Origin: Chaetoderma sp. LZ-2023a
Taxonomy: Eukaryota > Mollusca > Caudofoveata > Chaetodermatida > Chaetodermatidae
Reading direction: 5' to 3'
Length of the DNA: 64,000 nucleotides
NCBI GenBank assembly: GCA_034401795.1
Contig: CM067366.1
Location: 83,686,147 to 83,750,146 of the forward strand
Shown here piece by piece: positions 13,017 through 28,000 of this stretch (its first letter is position 1; the number at the start of each line of letters is the position of its first letter). Under the pieces are notes generated by a model. It was not told where the DNA came from and ran no database searches. It saw only the letters and a list, made by a program, of their open reading frames with translations. The position numbers were made by a program, and so were the translations under genes.

Positions 13017-16000
13017 CAACAACAACACGAGCACCACCACCAGCGCCAGCACAACCACCACCACCATCACCATGACCACCAGCTGCACCCACCAGCAAAG
13101 CGACCAGCACCGGCAGCACCGCCAGGACCACCACCATCACCAGCGCCACCACCACCACCACCACCATCAGCACCAGCACCACCTCCAGCACCACCAGCAG
13201 CAGCACTACCACCACGAGCACCTACCACCACAACCAGCGCTACCACCAACAACAACCCATCAACAGTATCAAAATTTAACTTATTAGAAATTCGATAACG
13301 GTGTTTGAATAATCAACGCGGAGGCAGCAAGATCTTCCAATCAAATTGTGCTAAGAATATTCAAAAGAACATTTCTTACTAACTAACATATTTCTGGGTT
13401 GTATTGTTTTGGAAGCGTGTTAACTTATTTTTAGCTGTACTGTAATATGTCAATAGAAAGCTATGTTGCAGTATCGTACGAATAGCGAAGCGTGTCTGTT
13501 CCGCGACTCAGGAACACACATCTAAGCGATCACTCGTTACCTTTTCAACTTCAGAATACCTCTGCGAATAGCTCGCAGGTAATATACGTTACCATGACAA
13601 CGCCAAATGTAAGGTATCGGTAGATGCACTAATGTGTATTCGGCATACCGCTGTATTCTGTAGGATGGAATTTATTTTTGGAAAGCTGCCATTTACCTGA
13701 AACATATAATAGATGGTGCTCGGGTGATACATCATTGGAGTTGTATGAGGCAGAAGGAGGTATTGAAGACGTGTTATTGCAGGCTACGTTGCCAACATCT
13801 AGCTTTGTTACAGATTCCACAGAGATCAACTCAACCTTAAACAGGATTAAGTCAGAACCAGAAGCCATCAAGTTATTTTAACACTTTTAACCCGAAAGTC
13901 CAACACATCAAACTCTAAATATTCTGTTGAGTATTTTGAAAGTAATTTGCCTGGGAGCTGTCAAATTAGTTTCAAAATTCTCGACCGCTTACCTGTATGC
14001 TCGCTTTGAATTACGATTCTGGGGTTTTAGGGTTCAAAGGGTTAAGCTTTAAAAGCAAATACTAAAGGAAATATGTTCCCTGTTGCGTTCCCATTTTGAC
14101 AATATGCATTTCATTACTTAAGCTTCCATGGATGCTAAGTGTAGTCCACTCTATATCCTGTATCGGGGATAAGGTCACCCCTGTGAGTTCAAAGGAACAA
14201 TTGAAGAAATACGTCAAAATAAATAAGACACCTGAGTGACAGATCGGATCTTTCCAGTGGGCGAATTGATTGCGTGAGGGAGGAATTCATAATTTGCATA
14301 TCGCGTGGTGATGACAAGAATAGACACGTCTTAGATATCCAGTCACCAAGCGGGGACTAGACAAACATGTGCAGGTGTAAAGAGGGACAGATGCAGGTTC
14401 TGTGAAAGGCGAACAAACTAGTCTGGCCAATTACATAAAGCGGTTCCTACACATTAGGCAAGTCTGATCAACAGCATTACGAAATGTTAATGAACGTCGC
14501 CACTCGCCAATGGATAATAAGATACGTAGATTTGATACGGTTTAATGATCGATGTTGACCTTACGCGTGGACATAGATGTTGGTTATCACCCGCGAAAAC
14601 ATATGGCCAGTTGTCCTTTAGGAAATTATGATATTGGTTGCTTTTACTATATAGGGTTGCAGACTACCCAGGCGCCCGCAAATAGACGGGATGGCAATGG
14701 GGTGTACTGTCCCCGCCCCTCTCAAAAGTATTTTAATACTCTACCCGGATACGCGTGTTTACCTTACACCAAAGCCCAGATCCACATGAAAGTGTAAAAT
14801 TTTAGGAAGAGCTTAGATTTTGAGTGTTCCCCGCTGACAATGAACTCCTGCTTATCACATTGTCCATTCCAGTATGAAATATCATTCAGTACGCGGAGAC
14901 GTGCTAAGATAACCCATTTTAGGCGTATACATCATAATCGACTTCAGCGCTGTTACTCGCAAGTTGCGAATGAACCTTTCCAGTAGTAATGACGTCATAT
15001 TACGTCATATTCAGCCAAGCGGCGTGTAGGATGCGTCATAATCAGTAAATGATAAATGATGCTATACGGCCGTCTTTAACCCTTAATAGTCCGACACGTT
15101 GCAAAGACTGTATGTCTCTCCTATTTAATAAGCATGCTGTTGAATACTTTGAAACTAATTTGACTGAGCGCCAGCGCCCAGTCAAATTAGTTTCAAAATA
15201 TCCAACAGCTTACCTTTATAGATTTCTGGAAATTGATAGTCAGGGAGTTCAGAGATCGATCGATACCAACACGAGGGAGGTGTAGGTGGAGCTTAGCTAG
15301 ATATGGGTGAGGCATACCTAAAAATGGAAAGGTCCCTTGTCAGAACACGTTGGTCGTTGTGAGTAATGTTCCTTGAGATAATACAGAAAGTTGAATAATT
15401 TAACATCAAGGTGACGGTCAAGTGTTGCCACCAGAAATGCATAGTACGACATCTGAGAACAGTTAGATTTCAGAATTTTCTCCCGGGACCCACCTCTCCT
15501 GTTGCTCCACCCCTCCGCAAAGATTCCTGTTGACGCCCATGAATTTGTACAAACTTAAAAAGTATGTCACATTTTTAAGTCATGCATCTAGACTAAATGC
15601 AAAATCAACAGGTTATAGCCATTTTATCCTTTCATCGATATGTTACCTGACTTACTCACGTTACCTTGCATGAAACAGCACATGTGCACACGATGGGGGA
15701 ATGTCTGTTTAGTACCTGTGATGGATACAGTTACAAGCTATATTATTAACACCGATGCGAATTATATGTTTTAAGACCTTGTAACTGGAAGACGAAGTAC
15801 ATGCCTATATTTTTAGCACACTCAGTCATAATCTGCTAATCATACTAAAGCGCGTAGTTTAACCTCTGCTGTATCAACAACGTCTCACGCGCACGAAATG
15901 CTATTTGTATCACTACACATTTTAATGCTCCATATCATTCAAGAACATTGAATCTTTTGTAGGCTAAATGTAGACTTTTTAGTAAATTTATCACTGAAAT

Positions 16001-19000
16001 TTGCAAAAGATTTCCAAATTTGATTTCTGTTGTCCCGCAAATGGGCTTTGCTCAAGACCAATCTAGAGGCCATTGTAAGAAAACTCAAATTTGTGCTTAG
16101 CCAGTGTTCATTTGCAGGCCAAGAAAAGCCAATTTTTTTTTATTTACCAATGAAATGGCAAATTTTTCAAAAGTAGTCTTCACTTGACTTGCAGGTCATT
16201 CCTCAAGACCGCTTTGGGCGGATTGAACATTAAATGATTAATTTGTCACAAGGGGATGGTGGTGGGGTGGGGGGAGGAGAGGGGGGGGGTGAATGTGTGG
16301 TGGAGTGGCGGTCGGTGTGGGGGTGGGCGTAGGTAAGCACACAAATGAGTTGACTATTGAATTTCCAATTTCCATTATGTAATCTCATATAACGTGATAG
16401 TTGTTGTTGGTCGCTGTGACTAAAATAACATTACAATAGACTCACTTAAAGTAACTCCAGCCATACTTATGTCAGCAGATATACCAACTCTCAATGACAG
16501 AATAAACTCTTTCAAATATAACTTTGTAAAGCGGTGTGCAAGAATTTTTAATTAAAGAGAATCATATAAATAAGCTGTTGAATATTTTGAGATGAATTGA
16601 ATCCATGGGCTAAAACTTCGCCCACCTTGCATGGCCATACATGTTTATGCACGCGCTCAATTCGGTTGTTGACAATGCTGGTTTGACATTAACATAAATA
16701 TGTATTTATACATACAAATATCAATTATCTCCTCTAACCGAGCTTCCTCGTCCATACAAATCTATAACAACTACATTGAAAACCGAATTTTAATTGTGCA
16801 AAATGGCATAGAGTGAAAAACGGAAGTGACACATTTTGTTTGTGACGTCAGTTGTTGAGAGTTGTGACATCAGATGAAACGCGCAACTTAATGGTGCGAG
16901 ATCTGATTAATGAGCCAGCTACACGTACCTGCGTGGGCGTGTACATGCTGAGAGAAAGCAGGCTGTAAACACAGACTACAAGTAGCCTTACACTACAACT
17001 CAGAATTAACTTTAAGTGTTTCCAGAACAAAAACAGAAACATGTACAATTTTGAACACGCTGTAAGAATGTGCTGTAGAATATTTTGAACATAATTGGAT
17101 TAGATGGCCTTGCTTCCTTAAGCATACATCTTTTCTAATACAATTATATTCAAAACAACCACCAGTACATTATAAGTTATCTCTGATATGCACTGTATTT
17201 ATTTATTTACTGGGAAAGTTCCAAGTCTACACGATCCTTAACCAATATCTATGCATACGGACTTGCATCTGGACATTTTAATACTATTTTCAAGAAAGCA
17301 ACTCTCTCATAAGTTTATCCGGCTTTCCATCAATTAGATACATAAACAGATTACATCTATAATATAAACCGTCAGTAACATGAATGTCTTATAGCATATC
17401 TGTATGTACTCTTCACACCGACCAGTCTTTAGTATTACATCACGAATTAACATGAACACAAACAGGAATTATGTCATAGGAAAACATCGAAAACGGAATT
17501 ACAAAATATAGTCAGACTGTCTCGAGTCACCACCTGCCTCTTTGGCCGGTTCTTTAAGAGATCTCCTAAAGACCACATATCTTAATGTACCACCATCTTT
17601 CAGCCTTTTAGCTTCGAAAGCACTGATGGCAAACCACATGTAGAGAACACCTGTCAGTTAATATAGGATTTACTATATATATAATCTTCGTGAATTTGGA
17701 CCACTCTCTTACTTGTGCCCAAGAATTTGCGTAATATATTCCAAGCTGTTGTCTGGAAGTATAGATGAAAATCTGTGTATGGAAAGACAACTTTGAAAGA
17801 ACTGTAAATTAATTATCATTTTTTAATTAATAATTCCTAGTAAATGTGTGTATTGTCCTTGCTCAAAAAGATTTATCAATCTTCATCTTCCACCATTAAT
17901 CGTTTACTCAGTAATAATGCTTGTTTCATCAGGAATCTGACCATTTATGACATTTGTCTTCGAGACTGCCAACGCACATCCAAAACAGCGGTACTATCTG
18001 CTGATGAAGTCACATCAGCAATCTTTCCTAACATCTTCCTCGCCTTCCAGGCCAGGATCCATGACTATATGAGCATGGTCCGACAGTTGACACAGTATTT
18101 CTGGCAAAAACAGAAATATGATATTAAGTGAGAAATGTTCTGTTTAATATTTTTTTTAATAATTGGATTGGAAAGCATTGCTGCAAATACAGTGCCCACC
18201 ACCCATATTTTGATGAGCATTGTTCTCTGAACGGTCATGTGGTTACTTAAGAAATGTTTAAATTACGTATCTTGAAGCGTGTAGGAGTGCAGACAGTTTT
18301 AAACCTATATCGTTTACATCTATCTCTTCACTAAAAATGCGCCAGGTCAGGCTGGACATGATGTCATATCATTGAGATTTGTAAAAACTTCACAACGTTC
18401 AGATTGATATCACAATTTCTTTTTCTTATATGAAGCTATCTATACATTGTCACCTACCTATTACAAAATATAACGCTCGGCGCACCTTTTCCCCCTTGTG
18501 AAATATGTGATCCTCTTATCTAAGGATAATAGTGTCTGGATGGGTTAGTCAGTGACTCTGCTTCCTCTACAATCGCTGTCAAAATAAACTAAATGAACAT
18601 GAACGGGAGCAAGCTGTGAGAAAGTGTCATGCTGTGATCTGCGGCTACAATAGTTTGAAAATACCGTGCAGCTGCAAGCATGCCTTTTTCATTGGCCACT
18701 GTTTATTGCCCTCAGCGAGAGTCCGTAGCTCCCTTGGGGTGGTTTTTTTTCGTTAGAGTACCCGGTATAGTTTCTTTTTACATCGGTACACAGCACATTT
18801 CACAAGTTTGTGCAGTGGAGGCCCGTACAAGTTTGTATATGTTGGCACCGAAAGTAGCAAATTCCAAGGCTTTCTCTAAATGGGTATATTGTGCCATTCG
18901 AAGAGCATGGCCAAACATATACAATCTTTGTTGGGCCACAATCACTGAGAAATGGAACTGTATTTAACTTAACGTATAGCGCGTCGCCTGAGATTATACA

Positions 19001-22000
19001 GTCCGACCAGTGATGTTGCACAACGGTTACAGCTTGTTACAGTTGTACAACATCAGTGGTGCACGGGTCGCGTCATACATACCGTATGTTTTTTAATCAG
19101 CCAGAGGGATCTGTGATCGACACATCAACAGTTCCTAAAGGACTGGAAGGCAATGTTTGCCGTGACACAACGTGCAGCGATGTCAGAGGAGTGCACATTT
19201 GTGAACTAAGGGGTGTGCTCTTCCTCCATTCGCACCGCCTTGCATTTGTGATGCATTTGCAACTGATTTGATCTGACACTGATACGTGTACATAAAAAAC
19301 TCAGTCTTAGCTTCGTTCATGAAGCGATTCAGATTCTTGAGTTGTTGTGCAGCTATAGGAAGAAGGTTATCGAGAGGTTGTTATCCTCATCTATGAAACC
19401 TACATCATCTGCTTACTCTATCTTCAGCCCATTGTTGATACTGGTGGATTTGGTCTTGTGGAGTACTCTCGCACGAATGAGGCCATCTCCGTGTAGAGAA
19501 GAGGTCTTTAACACTACAGACTCCACATTTTTACTCGCACTTAAACTTGGCATTTGTAAATATTTGCCAATGATAAATTGATTGCACCAGCGTACAATCC
19601 ATTTAATTCTGGATCTGTTACCTCTGAGGTTTTTATCTTAGCAAATGTGCATTTCATAAATGGCGATGCTGTTAGTACAACAACAATTTCCAGCATTACA
19701 GTCTTAGAAAGTAACACAGATCGCATGCTCCTGGAGAACTAACTATATATATAACCGCAGTCTATGCTAATTTACAATACATAATATTCATAGCAAGCTT
19801 ATATCAAAGTCATGTCTCTGGAAATCTCTCCAACGACAAATTAAACACTGTTTTACTAGTGCACATCGACAATAACTTCACGCCAAATTCGTTTTAAAAT
19901 ATTCACCAGTTTGCTGGTCTTGAAATTGGGATTTCGGGTTCAAATGGTTAAAATCGACTGATCCAAACCGTCAGAGTGGGCCGGGCTTAGTAAGAAATGG
20001 ATCGCTTTATTGACGTCTCCTGCTTGCCGCATCTGAATGTGACGTCATTACGACAATAAACGTATGATTTACAAATACGTCGTACCATGAAGTGTTGTAA
20101 GTGGTTGCTATCTTATAACAACAACTGCTTGTCTCAATTTTAAAACAATTATTAAACGACTCAATTGCACAAAGTCTTCAAAGTGATGACACGGCTCTAC
20201 GACACGAAGCTAGAATTGTTGTGTCCAACACTACAAGATCACCCACTTCAAGATTCAAAATTATTTTTTTCATATTTAGCCATGAATGTCAAAAATTACA
20301 ACAAATAAATGCGTCCAAGAACCGACTAGACAAACAGTGATCAACCCAGGGAGTTGAGTACGACTCTAACCGAATGCTAATTTACAAGAAGCGACAACAC
20401 ATCGGAAATAAGAGATGAAGATGGACTGAGCATAGTCACTTGAAGCCGGCACCCATAAACATTTCTTAAAGCTTCCTAAAGACAACAGCGCTCGCCATCA
20501 CATGGAAAATTAGTCAAAATATACTAGCTTCTAAAGAACATGAAGACACATTTGTCATGATTCAATTAAACAGTAAATGACAACCCATTATACGTAAAAT
20601 GCTAATTAAATTGTATCATGTAATGCCAATGGACCTTTCCAGAGTATCCATTCATCATCTGACCTAGTATGACGTCATAATCAAATCAGCGCGTGCGTGG
20701 TGACGTCACACTCATTACGTTACAAAGGGTTCCATATAGACCGTCATCAAATCTCAAATAGTCCGACACGTCGTATGAATTGTATGTCTTTGTAATTCTT
20801 TGCTATTTAATAAGCATGCTGTTGAATATTTTGAAACTTAAGCAGCAACAGCACCCAGTCAAATTAGTTTCAAAATATTCAACAGCTTATCTGCATAATT
20901 TTTTTGGAAATTGATAGTCATGGTGTTCAGAGATCGATCGATCTCAACACGAGCGAGGTGTGGGTGGAGCTTAGCTAGATATGGGCGGGGCATAGCTAAA
21001 AATGGAAAGATCCATTCACCTTTCCAGAGTACCCTCCCATCATATGACGTCATAATCAACTACGTGATGTGTAGAATGACATCATAATGAATGACGTCAT
21101 GAATGACGTTGATAAGTACGTCACGAACGCATATTTGAAGATGGGCTATGCGTTGTTGTTCAAATTGTATGTCTTTACTATTTAATAAATATTCTGTTCA
21201 ATATTTTGAAACTAATTTGACTGCACGCTATTTCTGCCATAGGCAGCAACAGCAGCCAGTTAAATTAGTTACAAAATATTCAACAGCCTAAAATAGCAAA
21301 GAATTACAAAGACATGCAATTCATACAACGTGTCGGACCATTTGAGATTTGGTGACGGTCTATATGGAACCCTTTGTGACGTAATGATTATGACGTCATC
21401 ATACACGCGCTGAGCTGATTATGGATGGATACTCTGGAAAGCTGAATTGCCTGCATGCCTGGTTGCTTGTCTGTCTGCCGGCCTACCTGTCTGTCTGTCA
21501 TATCTTGTTATCTTTCATATTAAGTAACCAAACATAGTTTATGGGTGCATTGTCGGCTAAAGCCATGTCTCGTATCAATAGGAGGTCAGTGTGACATATG
21601 TGTCACGGTTGACTAAACATCGTAGAAATCCTTGAGCAGGATGTGGTTTCAAATATTTTTTGTATACTTTAACCAAATTCTGTATGTGGATGTATTGTAG
21701 GCAATGGTATGTTGTATATTCAAACTACATCAGCGCGGCCTGCATTTTCTTAAACATGTTTGAAAATGTTTATCCTAACCATTGTTTCATGGCATATGCT
21801 CACTAAACTCGGTGAATGAGTGCATCATAGGCTAAATGTACGTAAAAAATCTGCCAGTGTGGCCTTCTTGTCTCGGCTGTAGATTGAGGTGTTCATATAC
21901 AGTAATTACATTTGATGTATGTAAAAATATATTGTACCATAAAGGTATGTCGCATCTCATAAGTAGATCAGTGTGACAGGCTAGTTTTCACGGTCCAATA

Positions 22001-25000
22001 AACATTGTAGGAAATTTGGTTTCTAACACCTTTTTTCATGTATGCTAAAATGATTCGAATTTTCCGAAGCTTTTTACCTGTATCTTCTTTAAGGGGCATT
22101 TGAATAATAGAAATATTGAGTACATCAGGGTCTGCTCGATTCAGTAGTTGGTTTTATTGGCCGCTTGCCCATCGGTGAATTTGAGCCAACATCTGGTTAA
22201 GACGAAAGCCTCCAAGAACGATGTTTGGCATCAATACTTCTTGGTATATGTCCGCTTTTAGAGTAAGATAATGGATCTTTCCGGTTTTAGCTATGCCCCG
22301 CCCATCACTAGCTAAGCTCCACCCACACCTCGCCGTGTTGGGATTGATCGATCCCCAAATGCCATAGCTATCAATATCCTGAAAACTATACAGGGAAGTA
22401 GTTGAAAATTTTTTAACTAATTTGACTTAGTTTCAAAATATTCAACAGAATATTTATTAAATAGTAAAAGCAAACAATTTGTACAATAAAGCATAGACCG
22501 TTTTCAAATATGCGTTCGTGACGTACTTATCGAAGTCATTCATGACGTCATTCATTATGATGTCATTGTACACATCACGCAGTTCATTATGACGTCATAT
22601 GAAGGGTGGGTACTCTGGAAAGGTGAATTCCTACCGCACGCTGCCAATTTAGCTAGATTCCAACGAAAACATTGTTTCGTGTAATTGTTTCCGTGACAGG
22701 CAAACACGGCCCAATTCTGCTAGCGTAAATCTGTAGGATCCCAAGTATTGCTGGCAGAGGTTACACATCTTCGGAGCCAATCAGCATCATCGATGTTATC
22801 TATCTTTAATTTCGCTCGTAATGATTTGGAGGAAAGACATAGGTTAGTGACGCCGCTTCACTAACGGTTATCGACGATACACCGCACACGAGCAACCTTT
22901 GAGCGAAATATAAAACATCCCTGATAACGCAGCTTACTGGGCCGATGATGGGCCGATACCGGGCCGATACTGAGCCAGTCATTTCAGTGGCAAATGTTTT
23001 AAAATAGTCTTCTCTATATCTGCAAATGGTCATTTCTCAATACCACTGCAGAAACGTTTTGACCGACTTAAATGTTAGGCGGTTGCTTAATATCAGAAGA
23101 ATTCACCTTTCCAGCGTATCCATCCATCATCTGACCTCGTATGACGTTATGATCAGTTCAGCGCATGTATGATGACGTCACAATCATTACGTTACAAAGG
23201 GTGCATTATAGACCGTCATCAAATCTCAAAGAGTCCGACACGTTGTATACATTGTATGTCTTTGTAATTCTTTGCTATTTAATAAACATGCTGTTGAATA
23301 GTTTGAAACTAATTTGACTGGGCGCTGTTGCTGCCTTAGGAAAATACGGCTTACCTGTGTAGTTTTTTGGAAATTGATAGTCAGGGTGTTCAGAGATCGA
23401 TCGATCCCGAGGTGTGGGTGGAGCTTAGCTAGAGATGGGCGGGGCATAGCTAAAACCGGAAAGCTCCAGTGCTGATGGTCTCTGTTTTATGTTTCCTAAT
23501 CCTTTAACCCTCGAATTTGTTAAAGAAAATTTCAATTTTCTCATTGAAAAACGGCTTCAGAAGTGTTCTTGAGAAATGTCTATTTGCAGACCAAGAGAAG
23601 AATATCTTTGAAAATTTCACACTGGAAATGACTGGCTCAGTTAATTTTCAAAAATTGTCTTCTCTTGGTCTGCAAATAGACATTTCTCAAGAACACTTCT
23701 GAAGCCGTTTTTCTCTGATATGAGTGGTAAATGGTTAACCCCTCACACGATCGACCTTTAGTATAAAACATTCTTGAGAGGTTGCGCTAGGATTAGTTAA
23801 TACGTAATAACTAACATGTTGTAATCAGAACTCGGACGCGATAGGTGATGAGAACAATCGATAACAGACCTTTCAAAAGAGATAGCTTCTACGAAATGAG
23901 TATTTTCTTCAGATTCTGTTTTTAGAAATCATGTCTATTTTTGGCAGATGATGACGATGCTTAGCGACTGCTGTGTTCTGCAGCAGTTGAAGTGAAATCT
24001 TCTTTCTGCCGCAATCAGTTTTTCCTTCAGCTGTTCCACGGTGCCTTGGTCACTGACCGCATCCTATGCGCTTTTAGGCTCTTCTGATGTTGAGTCATCC
24101 TTTGCGTGCCTAATACCTGTTGGCACATACGACTGTAAATTCTAGTGCTTTCTAAGCCTGTGTATATTCAGGCATTCCTAGAACGTGTCCGAAAATGAGC
24201 TATTTTTCGCTACTAATATAAATATGTGCATACTGTTTTGCTATGGGAAGGGCATCGTTTTGATGATATGTGGCATTGCGCTATGGCTGCTCAGACAGGT
24301 GCAATCATTGAAACATAGGCCTACCTATGGATTATGTAACTGCTTAACCATCTAACACCCATATCAACCAAAAACGGTTTTTGCAGTGGTCTTGAGAAAT
24401 ACTCATTTACAGATCAAAAGAAGACTTTTTTAAATTACCACTGGAATGACTGGCTCGATAACCGAGCCAGGCATTCCAGTGGTAAATTTTCAAAAAGAGC
24501 CTTCTTTTAGTCCGCAAATGTGCATTTTCTATGAGAAAATTGAAATTTTCTTGAATAAATTGGTGGGTTAAAGGGTTAATCTTCTCATCCATGTGTTTGA
24601 TAAACTATAGCCACATCTTCAGGTAGAGGTGCGTATGCAGACTACTACCGCTGTATGTGTATGCCATTATTAAGAAGATTTTTGATTATGTAAGATGATT
24701 GGTTTATCCTGTTGTACCGGCGTCTGCTGATTGATTCCAGACGAGCTTGTCTGGAGTTAGAAGAGCAAGGTGTACAGTAAGATCTAAGCTGACTTTTTCG
24801 CAACTATGTTTGAAGCAATTCTTTTGTGGAGATGAAATAATTATGTATGCTTGTTTCCTGGGGGGGGGGGACGAGCTAAATTTAACTTATCGTCAACACG
24901 TCTGTTCCTCTCGGTTAGTTTGTGGAATCTATTCATATAGAGCGAACCCTCGTATACGCGAGTGCTACATCGCCCACACCGCGCATAGCAGAAGATCGTC

Positions 25001-28000
25001 CGCCTCTTGAGCAAACGACGGAATCTTTGATACAATTCAATCTGTATCTAACGGATACCACTTAATAAGCAGTATAGATAAATTCATACAGATTATAATG
25101 CGAAGCTTGATTGAAAGTTGTTGCAATCAATTGCAGCAACACATTTTAGTCAACTCATTATCATAATCTTCAACATGATTCATATTTGCCTTTGAATTCA
25201 GAATGCAATGCGTTAGACAGGTGATATAGCGGCGTATTCCCTTCAGTCGACTCTTAGAGCTAACCTCACCGGCAGCAACAGCAGGTACACGGAGATTGAA
25301 ACTAACAGAAACGGATGGTGCTATTTTTAGAATGACAAACCTTTTATGGTTCGCGGGTATTCTTTATAGCTAGAAGCCAAGCCAAAGAACTATTGCCACC
25401 AGGGTATATATCATGAGAATTAGCAATCCTTTGTACATTAACGGGAACCAAGCGACACAGATTCAGTTATGTTTCTATGGCGACAGCATCTTACTTATAA
25501 TTGCTGCTTTTAGTAGGACTACGCGTTTGCCATAGTCAATGGAAGGATCCGGTCTGTCACTCAAGTGTATGACGTCATAATAAATCACGTCACATGTAGA
25601 CAGACGTCGCAATCAAAATGCATAATCAATGACGTATCTAGCTCCGCCATGAACAATGAAAATGATCAAATATACGAATTCTGTCTCTTTGATAGATTTA
25701 CTATTTAATAAGCATGTTGTTCCATATTTTGAATCTAATTGACTTCAAATTAGTTTCAAAATATTTAACAGCTTACCTGTATAGTTACCTTGAAAATAGG
25801 ATTCTGAGAATTTATGGTTCAAAGTATATAAATCTATCCCAACACGCGCAAAACGTGGGTGAAACTTAACTAGAAAATGCCGGCATAGTTAGAAATATGG
25901 ACCCTTTATTCAACATAATTCGTGTGCACTGCACCGTCCATCAAACAATGTATTCACGCTGGCAACATAGAGACTGACCAAACCAAACAAAAACACATCA
26001 TTATCATTCCTCAAATACAAAACGATATACAGATTAACCTGAGCGAACGGCCACCTGACATTACCTAACAAAGGCCGGCGGTTCTTTAAGATAAGTAGTC
26101 ACGAAATCACATACCTAAATGAACCCCATCGCTTGACACCAAAAGGACATCTGGCCCCGCGCTTGCCTTAAGCGGCCACGTGTATTTGCTGGTATCTGTG
26201 GCTGCTTCGTTATGTGGTCACTCAGAATATGTTTAGACTGTATATACTGTATGGATATACTGACGATTACTCGACACCCATCAAATGTCCTCCAACACTG
26301 ACTCAAGCTACCTGACACCTGGTGACTAATTGAGGTTATTAATCTGCCTACAAACTCAGATGACTATAATTACTCAGGATCTTTCTTCTTTCTTATTTCT
26401 TTCTTCTTCATTTTGGTAAATATTTTAAACCGCTTTTCATCCTGCAATTATGATTCGATAAACTCTCAGCTTGGACAATTTCTAGTATCCCTTAAGACTT
26501 GCATGCATTGCTACTCAACATGATTTGCATTTGTCTAATCATTTTCGAGATACCACGTTTTCCATACACATTGGAAATCTATAAGAATGTGTACTATGGA
26601 TATTTGAACTACGACTACGTCTACATTTTTATCTTATCACTATCATAATATGTTAGAATATTACCATTGGGGTCCTAGCCTTATTTGCTCATTTTGGGGT
26701 GGCACGACAAAGGGCAACCGTAGGACTACCACTTACATGTCAAAGTTGCCAGATTTCCTATTTGGCAGAAATGAAATCCCCTCCAATACGCCCAATGGGC
26801 ATATTTGACGTGACCCCTTGACACCAGTTAAGGTCAAGTTCAGCCGTTTAGATTCAAGGTGACAACATTAGCAAACCTGGCTATGCCAGCAACAGCGAGC
26901 AGTCAAATTCTTTTCAAAATGTGCAACAGAATGTTTTTTAAATAGTAAAGCTATCAAATACATACAATTCGTATGTGCTGGCATATTTTCAACCTGACTA
27001 TTCACCAACTCATATGTATAGTTAACTGGGAATTTAGATTCTGGGAATGCAGAAGTCAAAGTTTCAAATCCGTCCCAAGATGCGTATAAAGTGGGCGGAG
27101 TCTAGCTGGAAATGGGCGGGGCATAGCGAGAAATGATTCACGCCATTAGTTCTGACATTTTCCAGATATGTGTTATGTCCTCTGGGGTCAGAAGATAACA
27201 CTTCAATTTTCTCACAGAAAGTGTCCATTTGTAGACCAAGAGAAAACTATTTTTGAAAATTTACTACTGGAATGACTGACTCGGTTATCGAGCCAGTCAT
27301 TCCAGTGGTAAATTTTCAAAAATATTCTTCTCATGGTCTGCAAATGGACATTTCTCAAGAGCACTGCAGAAGCCATTGTTGGATGATATGAGCGTTAAAG
27401 GGCTAAAGCAAGTGGTATTCAGACGACCTGTGGCAAGAGACCACCATCTTCTAGCTCCTGAGGCCCAGCAGCCTAGCCTCTCAAACAGGGTTAACAGTGA
27501 ATTATTTCGTAAATTACAAAAAAATCGAAAAGCTAATTTTATTAAAATCTATATCGTTTTGTTTCGTTTTCAGTCACGAATCCGGGAGTTGGAAGATTCA
27601 CTTGACTCAGAGAGGGACATGAGAGTCCGGGTAAGTAACACCGGCTAGTCTAACATATACCTGACATTCCGGGCACATCCCGGGTATTAAAGTTATTGTA
27701 AGCCGAACATCCTCGATGACGCCTCGAACATTCACCTTGGTGGGCTGTGGCAAGCGCGCATTACCGTACTCCCAAACGCAGGCACGCATCCGCGCACACG
27801 CACACGCACGCACACCCCACCACCTCCACCCCACCCCCAACAGAACTCGCTAATTTCGTGTTTGTTTAAAATAAATCCAAACTAATAATAACCTAGTATA
27901 TACTAATAGGCCTACTTAAGAAGATATTAGTGTTTAGCTTACCTGGCTAACGCAATCTGTTAGTAGTATGGCCTTGGTAAGTCTGACGTCATACACATGA

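Larger units (their letters stand above)
1008..27573 (+). other. Paramyosin intron 1 (26.6 kb)
   Basis: Bounded by GTGAGA and TTTTCAG. Its content is listed separately: family A and B MITEs, two decayed reverse transcriptases, minisatellites and a CAC-rich tract. Stretches where I recognise nothing beyond unique-looking AT-rich DNA or tiny MITE scraps are 3120-4520, 4740-5640, 8990-9460, 11406-12900, 13262-13890, 15340-15945, 16340-17490, 21446-22265, 23745-24340, 24580-25540 and 25915-26870. Confidence 0.8.

Noticed and set aside
12873-13298. His/Pro-rich 141-residue open frame and partners on both strands
   Set aside because: Open in several frames only because the DNA is a CAC-type trinucleotide tract. 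No splice sites or conserved domain.
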